Assembly: GCA_002398405.1 (NCBI GenBank)
Contig: DGYN01000125.1
Span: forward strand, 432 to 34,830
Source: Caulobacteraceae bacterium UBA5005
GTDB lineage: Bacteria > Pseudomonadota > Alphaproteobacteria > Caulobacterales > Caulobacteraceae
Length of the DNA stretch: 34,399 bases
Direction of reading: 5' to 3'
Part shown: one piece after another, positions 30,228 through 34,399 of the stretch
How positions within the stretch are numbered: the first letter of the stretch is position 1
Layout of the letters: every line of letters begins with the position of its first letter
Notes under the pieces: generated by a model
Database searches by the model: none
Told to the model about the DNA's origin: nothing
Seen by the model: only the letters and a program-made list of their open reading frames with translations
Translations under genes and position numbers: made by a program

Positions 30228-30848
30228 TTAGGCGGGTTTCAGGTCAGGGGCGCGGCGGCTGAGCCACCAGACCAGGGCGAGGGCGATGATGGGGATCAGC
30301 CAGCCCGTCGACATGGCCAGCGGCCAGTCTGAGCCGCCGGCCCGGCTAAGGTCGAGGACGGCGAGGAGCACGGCGATGGCCGCGCCTGACGCTAGCAGGG
30401 TCAGCGCCGAACGCTTGCGGCGCACCAGCTGGATCGCGCCCATCACCAGGAGTCCGGCGATCGGGACAAAGACCGCGAGTTGCCAGGCCGGATAAGCCTG
30501 GATGAAGCTCAGGGACTCCGTGGTTCCGGGGTCAGTGCCGAGGTCTTCAGGCTTGATTTGCGGCGTCGCCTTGATGGCGCCCAGCAGGGCCGTGGCCAGG
30601 AGATAGGCGCCGGCGCAGAAGAGGGCGTAGGCGGCCAGAACCCAACGGGTGATGAGGGCGAAGATCATCATGTCGCGGATCCTTTGCAGGTAGCTCGCCT
30701 GGACGCAGCCAAGGGCGAAGGCGATAGCCGCCAGGGGGTTTTTGATGTGAGCGAATTCGCCGTGCATGGCGTTGAGCCAGGTCTGGCGGGGGCCCGGCAT
30801 GACGCGGGCGGCGTGGTCGAGGAGGCGGGCGCAGAGGCTGTTGATCAT
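30228..30848 (-). CDS. multi-spanning membrane protein paired with PadR
   Basis: A 206-residue protein with a soluble N-terminal helix region (including P-G-P-R-Q-T-W-L-N-A-M-H-G-E-F) and then four or more membrane helices spread over residues 60-200. No family name was recognised. Its ATG at 30848 overlaps the PadR stop as ATGA, so the two are co-expressed. In other alphaproteobacteria PadR regulators are often coupled to a membrane protein of unknown role that they control, and this pair fits that pattern. Confidence 0.75.
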   Translation of the reverse strand: MINSLCARLLDHAARVMPGPRQTWLNAMHGEFAHIKNPLAAIAFALGCVQASYLQRIRDMMIFALITRWVLAAYALFCAGAYLLATALLGAIKATPQIKPEDLGTDPGTTESLSFIQAYPAWQLAVFVPIAGLLVMGAIQLVRRKRSALTLLASGAAIAVLLAVLDLSRAGGSDWPLAMSTGWLIPIIALALVWWLSRRAPDLKPA

Positions 30849-31144
30849 GCGGGTTGCTCGCTGATCTGGGAGGCGGCGGGACGCGGAAGCGCGCTGGCGA
30901 TAGCCATGCCGTGGGCGGTCAGGCGATAGGCGTGGCGTGGGGGACGGCCGGCGAGGACGGACGGGCGCCACTCGGACTCCAGCAATCCCTGATCGGAGAG
31001 ACGGATCAGCAAGGGATAGAGGGCGCCGGATTTGAGGCCCGTCTCGCCCATGAGATCATAGCCGTAGCGCCAGGCCTGCGGCTGGGCGGCCAGGGCCAGC
31101 AGCACGGCGCAGGTCTGGGGCGAGGGAGCTCGGTTACGGGCCAT
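30845..31144 (-). CDS. PadR family transcription regulator
   Basis: A 99-residue winged-helix protein. The PadR core is clear: Y-G-Y-D-L-M-G-E-T-G-L-K-S-G-A-L-Y-P-L-L-I-R-L then A-G-R-P-P-R-H-A-Y-R-L-T. It lacks the long C-terminal dimerisation helix of the larger PadR proteins, as in the short subfamily. AAGGA sits right before the ATG, and a palindrome TACATATGTA lies 11 bases upstream, a likely self-operator. Confidence 0.9.
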   Translation of the reverse strand: MARNRAPSPQTCAVLLALAAQPQAWRYGYDLMGETGLKSGALYPLLIRLSDQGLLESEWRPSVLAGRPPRHAYRLTAHGMAIASALPRPAASQISEQPA

Positions 31145-31150
31145 TCCTTA

Positions 31151-31168
31151 ACTCTACATATGTATAGT
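31151..31168 (-). promoter_or_regulatory. palindromic operator candidate for PadR
   Basis: ACTCTACATATGTATAGT, a palindrome of 18 bases with a single mismatched pair around the core TACATATGTA. It lies just upstream of the padR ribosome site and also has the AT-rich look of a -10 element. Confidence 0.6.
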
Positions 31169-31186
31169 TAGGAGTCAAGCGGGCCT

Positions 31187-32590
31187 TCAGGCGCGCCCGT
31201 AGGTGTTCCAGTTGCTGGCGTCCCAGGTGAACAGAGGCGCCGGGATCGGCGGCGGGGTGAAGATGGCGCTGCGGCCCAGAGACGGCGTTGTGGCGGCGAT
31301 CTCTCCCGCTATCGCCTGCAGGGCCGGAACCGAGGTATCGCCCCAGGCGCCGGTGTCCAGCCGCCGGATCAGGAGCCTGAAGGCCACGGCGCGGTCGATC
31401 GGCGTCTGGCCACCGTGGCCGGCCCCGTCCACCCAGATCTGGCGAAAAAGGCCCTCGGTCCCGGCTTTGCGCAGGGTGTCGCGGTAGGCGAGCTTGTAGG
31501 AGGCGGCGTCGACCGGATCGTCATTGTCGACGTTGACCACTGGGCCTTTGATCTTGCCGGTGTAGCCCACCAGCTTCTCGGCCTTGGAGACGGCGGCCGG
31601 ATCGGCGGCGATGCGCGGGGCCTTGGCCAGGGTGGCAAGGTCGTCAGCGAGGCTCGCGCCGGCCTTGCGGTAGAGGGCTTCGACCATGGGAGCCCGGCCC
31701 GAGCGGCGCAAGAGGGCGGCGTAGTCGATCCCCGTGTTCCAGGAGACATTGCCGCCGGCGACCTTCTCGACCCCGGCGCGGACGGTCGGCGGATTGCCGA
31801 ACACCCAGGCCTCGGCGATCTGATCGAGTTGGCCGTCGTAGTCCGTGGGCGCGGGCTTGGGCTTGGTGCGCGAGGTCCAGGTGGCGAACTGCTCGAAGGC
31901 GGCGGCGAGCGACAGGCGCGCGCGGCCGTGCGGGGTGGCCATAGCCTTGGCCAGGAGGGCCGTGAGGGCCGCGTTCTCAGCGTTGGCGTCCTTGACGTTG
32001 ACGATGGTCAGGGGCGCGGCCGGATCGACCAGGGTCTTTAGGGTGAAAACCGCGTTCAGCCGGTCGTGCAGGCCGGCGATCAGGCCGCCGCCGCCCCCGG
32101 CGCTGACCAGGGCGCCGGCGAAGATGTCAGGGCGATACTCCATCGCCTTGCGCGCCACGAAGGCGCCGCGGGAGCCGCCGACAGCTAGGGTGCGTTTAGG
32201 CTCGCTCCATTTGGCGGTGAAGAGCTCGCGGACCTCCACGAGGTTATCGACCGCCTTGTCGAAGGCGTAGCCGATGGGTTCGCGGGTGGTGCCGCCCATG
32301 GCGAAGCCTTGGCCGAGCAGCCAGTCCTGCCAGGGGGATGAGGCCGGGGGCGCGGCCGGGCGACCGCCGCCCGGCGCTCCGGCAGGCGGGGGTCCGGCGA
32401 AGCCGGCGCCATCGAGATCAAGCAGCAGAGTTCCGTTCCAGGGGTTGGGCTTGGTCGCCGACCAGCGGGTGCCGTCGGCGAAGGTCCCGGAAATCCGCTC
32501 GGGCGCGCCCTGGGCGAGGGAGGCGCGGCCGAAACCGACGGTTCCGAAGGCTGCGAGCGCGAACAGCGCCTGGCGGCGAACAAGGCCCAT
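31187..32590 (-). CDS. exported alpha/beta hydrolase of unknown substrate
   Basis: A 467-residue secreted hydrolase. The signal begins M-G-L-V-R-R-Q-A-L-F-A-L, a Tat-like twin-arginine start. The nucleophile elbow is G-G-S140-R-G-A. A late H-G-G-Q-T-P motif may supply the histidine. There is a proline/glycine-rich insert near residues 65-85. The ATG at 32590 is preferred over one at 32611 because GGGAG lies nine bases before it. It follows the lactate dehydrogenase gene after 13 bases on the same strand and could act on a lactate- or hydroxyacid-ester substrate, which is only inference. Confidence 0.8.
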   Translation of the reverse strand: MGLVRRQALFALAAFGTVGFGRASLAQGAPERISGTFADGTRWSATKPNPWNGTLLLDLDGAGFAGPPPAGAPGGGRPAAPPASSPWQDWLLGQGFAMGGTTREPIGYAFDKAVDNLVEVRELFTAKWSEPKRTLAVGGSRGAFVARKAMEYRPDIFAGALVSAGGGGGLIAGLHDRLNAVFTLKTLVDPAAPLTIVNVKDANAENAALTALLAKAMATPHGRARLSLAAAFEQFATWTSRTKPKPAPTDYDGQLDQIAEAWVFGNPPTVRAGVEKVAGGNVSWNTGIDYAALLRRSGRAPMVEALYRKAGASLADDLATLAKAPRIAADPAAVSKAEKLVGYTGKIKGPVVNVDNDDPVDAASYKLAYRDTLRKAGTEGLFRQIWVDGAGHGGQTPIDRAVAFRLLIRRLDTGAWGDTSVPALQAIAGEIAATTPSLGRSAIFTPPPIPAPLFTWDASNWNTYGRA

Positions 32591-32603
32591 CTCAGAAGTC
32601 TCC

Positions 32604-33749
32604 CTAGGCATTCCCCAATATTCCCGGCCCGATCTGGTCGATCCGCGTCACGCCGCACAGGGCCATGGCGACCCGCATCTCAGCGGCGATGAGATCCAGG
32701 ACGTGCGACACGCCCGCCTCCCCTCGCCCGGCGAGCGCATAGGCCCAGGCCCGGCCTATCAGGACGCCGTCGGCGCCGAGCGCCAGCATCCGCACGACAT
32801 CCAGACCCGACCGCACGCCGCCGTCGGCGAGCACGGTCATCTCCTTGCCCACCGCCTTGGCGATTTCAGGGAGGGCCGCGCAGGTCGAGGAGGCGCCGTC
32901 GAGCTGACGGCCGCCGTGGTTGGAGACCACCAGGCCATCGAGTTGCACTTTTGCGGCGAGGCGGGCGTCCTCGACGTCCAGGACGCCCTTGAGGATGAGC
33001 TCGCCCGGCCAGCGGTCGCGGATCCAGTCGAGGTCCTTCCACACGAGGCTCTGATCGAAGCTGTTGCGCATCCAGGCGAAGAAATCCTCCAGGCCCGTGT
33101 TGTCCCCCAGCACCGGGGCGACGTTGCCAAGGCCGTGTGGCCGCCCCAGGAGGCCGACGTCCCACGCCCAGGCGGGGCGCAGCATGGCCTGGAAGGTGCG
33201 CCGGATATCGCCCTTGAGACCCGCCGCGCCGGCGAGGCCGGAGCGGACGTCGCGATAGCGCGAGCCCGGATAGGGCATGTCGACGGTGAACAGCAGGCGC
33301 TTGCAGCCGGCGTCCCTGGCCTGGGCCAGGAGTTCCTCCATGAAGCCGCGGTCGCGGATCATGTAGAGCTGCATCCAGACGGGCGTCTCGACCTTGGCGC
33401 TGACCTCCTTGAGGGAGCAGGCTGAGACGGTCGAGAGGCAGAAGGGAACGCCCGCCTTTTCCGCCGCCCTCGCCGCCTGGACCTCGCCCCGGCGGGCGTT
33501 CATGCCCGCAAGGCCGATGGGGCCAAGGCCCAGCGGCATGGCCATGGCCTGGCCGAACAGGGTGGTCGTCAGATCGATCTTGGAGACGTCGACCAGGACC
33601 CGCTGGCGCAGGGCGACCTCGCGCAGGTCCTCGACGTTGCGGCGCAGGGTCACCTGGTCGTAGGAGCCGCCGTCTATGTACTCGAACAGGAACTTCGGCA
33701 GGCGGCGGCGCGCGAGCTCGCGGTAGTCCCCGACAGATGCTGGTTTCAT
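32604..33749 (-). CDS. lldD: FMN-dependent L-lactate dehydrogenase (LldD-type alpha-hydroxy-acid oxidase family)
   Basis: A 381-residue FMN enzyme that oxidises L-lactate or a similar 2-hydroxyacid to the oxoacid. The catalytic histidine is H278 in S-N-H-G-G-R-Q-L-D-G. The N-terminal F-E-Y-I-D-G-G-S-Y-D and the T-V-D-M-P-Y-P-G-S-R-Y-R-D segment are family-typical. A-D-G-G-V-R-S-G and the G-A-D-G-V-L-I-G-R-A-W motif complete the FMN site. The length matches the family. The ATG at 33749 fits the family N-terminus; an upstream start at 33773 adds eight unlikely residues. Mandelate or glycolate as substrate remains possible. Confidence 0.92.
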   Translation of the reverse strand: MKPASVGDYRELARRRLPKFLFEYIDGGSYDQVTLRRNVEDLREVALRQRVLVDVSKIDLTTTLFGQAMAMPLGLGPIGLAGMNARRGEVQAARAAEKAGVPFCLSTVSACSLKEVSAKVETPVWMQLYMIRDRGFMEELLAQARDAGCKRLLFTVDMPYPGSRYRDVRSGLAGAAGLKGDIRRTFQAMLRPAWAWDVGLLGRPHGLGNVAPVLGDNTGLEDFFAWMRNSFDQSLVWKDLDWIRDRWPGELILKGVLDVEDARLAAKVQLDGLVVSNHGGRQLDGASSTCAALPEIAKAVGKEMTVLADGGVRSGLDVVRMLALGADGVLIGRAWAYALAGRGEAGVSHVLDLIAAEMRVAMALCGVTRIDQIGPGILGNA

Positions 33750-33756
33750 GAGCCCC

Positions 33757-33779
33757 CCAGATGCAAGCGCCACATCTGG
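33757..33779 (-). promoter_or_regulatory. 7-bp inverted repeat upstream of lldD
   Basis: CCAGATG/CATCTGG with a 9-base spacer, ending 8 bases before the lldD start codon. It may be an operator or an mRNA hairpin near the ribosome site. Confidence 0.45.
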
Positions 33780-33848
33780 CGCCGGTTCGCCAGGGATAAG
33801 TCAAGGGGCGAACCCCAAGCGAATCACCCTTGCCTCCCGCCGTTCTTC

Positions 33849-33864
33849 TAGTCAAGACTGACTA
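33849..33864 (+). promoter_or_regulatory. perfect palindrome TAGTCA-N4-TGACTA upstream of the alpha/beta hydrolase gene
   Basis: TAGTCAAGACTGACTA resembles TetR-family operators. It is 53 bases before the ATG at 33918, in the divergent gap with lldD. No regulator gene is in the window. Confidence 0.55.
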
Positions 33865-33917
33865 CCAATAGAAAACGAGGCGGCTGAACGGCCTCGAAAA
33901 GGTGGGAGAAAACAATC

Positions 33918-34399
33918 ATGCGCATCGTCGCAATCCTTATGGCTACGGGTGCGGTCGCCCTGGCCGCAACGCCCGTCATCGCGCTGGCTCAAAGCCTGCC
34001 GCGGGCGCAACCCGTCAAGAGCGGCTGGGTCGAGAAGACCTGGAAGGGGCCGGACGGCACCACCTTCCATTACGCCGAACAGGGCAAGGGCCCGGTGGTG
34101 ATCCTGATCCACGGCTCGGGCGGCAGCGCGCTCGGCAACTGGTTCACCAATGGTTTCGCGGCCAGCCTTTCCAAGACCAACCGCGTCATCGGCATCGACA
34201 TGCGCGGCCACGGCCTGACCACCAATCCCAAGGGTGAGCGCGGCGACCGCACCGGCGACATGGCCAAGGACGTGCTGGACTTCATGGACGCGCAGGGGAT
34301 CAAGAAGGCGCACATCGGCGGCTATTCCATGGGCGGCGCGATCACCGCCCGCCTGATGGCCCGGGCGCCGGAGCGTTTCATCACCGCCCACTTCGGCGG
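33918..34399 (+). CDS. exported alpha/beta hydrolase, 5' part
   Basis: The first 160 codons of an alpha/beta hydrolase that runs off the right edge. A Sec signal peptide is visible (ending near A-L-A-Q at residue 25), then the oxyanion strand I-L-I-H-G-S-G-G, the D-M-R-G-H-G segment and the nucleophile elbow G-Y-S-M-G-G. These are the usual marks of a lipase/esterase-type hydrolase. The ATG has a GGGAG-like site some distance upstream. The end and the catalytic acid and histidine cannot be seen. Confidence 0.85.
   Translation, partial: MRIVAILMATGAVALAATPVIALAQSLPRAQPVKSGWVEKTWKGPDGTTFHYAEQGKGPVVILIHGSGGSALGNWFTNGFAASLSKTNRVIGIDMRGHGLTTNPKGERGDRTGDMAKDVLDFMDAQGIKKAHIGGYSMGGAITARLMARAPERFITAHFG

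Noticed and set aside
1..34399. CRISPR array, insertion sequence, prophage or tRNA
   Set aside because: No spaced direct repeats, transposase, integrase or tRNA-like fold was seen on either strand by reading; a search tool was not available.

Overview
The window is a GC-rich, tightly packed stretch of an alphaproteobacterial chromosome, probably from the Caulobacteraceae (Caulobacter or Phenylobacterium relatives). That placement is inferred from the FixLJ/FixK regulators, the cbb3 operon order and the codon usage; no rRNA or tRNA gene is present to test it. No mobile element, CRISPR array or RNA gene was seen. The longest gene-free gap is 248 bases, at 10360-10607.

Left part (1-10142): the end of ccoN, then ccoOQP and the assembly genes ccoGHIS, forming an almost gapless cbb3 oxidase operon. 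Converging on it is a three-gene minus-strand operon for a four-helix membrane protein, a di-haem cytochrome c peroxidase and a SpoIIAA-like protein. Divergent from that operon is hemN, the oxygen-independent haem synthesis enzyme. Middle part (10174-17942): a small charged protein, a beta-CASP metallo-beta-lactamase nuclease and a secreted protein of unknown function. These are followed by a coupled nucleotide cluster: a 26-codon leader ORF, a phosphoribosyltransferase, an AMP-phosphorylase-type enzyme and a short PRPP synthetase. A SulP transporter without STAS domain closes this part.

Regulatory and stress part (18019-27341): fixJ and fixL (FixL has its haem-binding PAS histidine), three small membrane or stress proteins (63 aa, YqjD-like, DUF1003), a fixK-like gene with a UspA gene, two coupled flavodoxin-fold reductases, and a conserved 129-aa protein. 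It ends with a UspA gene followed by four overlapping genes for mono-haem c-type cytochromes. Right part (27350-34399): ordinary metabolism, with a crotonase-family enzyme, a VOC protein, a serine beta-lactamase-like hydrolase, a PadR regulator with a membrane protein, a Tat-type alpha/beta hydrolase, a FMN-dependent lactate dehydrogenase and the start of another alpha/beta hydrolase.

What joins the first 27 kb is regulation. TTGA-N6-TCAA dyads (the FNR/FixK site) occur in nearly every promoter region between 8.6 and 24.8 kb. At nine genes the dyad centre lies 55-62 bases before the chosen start codon. The likely logic is that low oxygen is sensed by FixL, passed to FixJ and then to FixK, which turns on the high-affinity oxidase, anaerobic haem synthesis, peroxide defence, small electron carriers, universal stress proteins and an RNA/nucleotide salvage set. 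The dyads are visible in the sequence; the wiring is inferred from the known rhizobial and Caulobacter FixLJ-K cascades. No dyad was seen after 24.8 kb.
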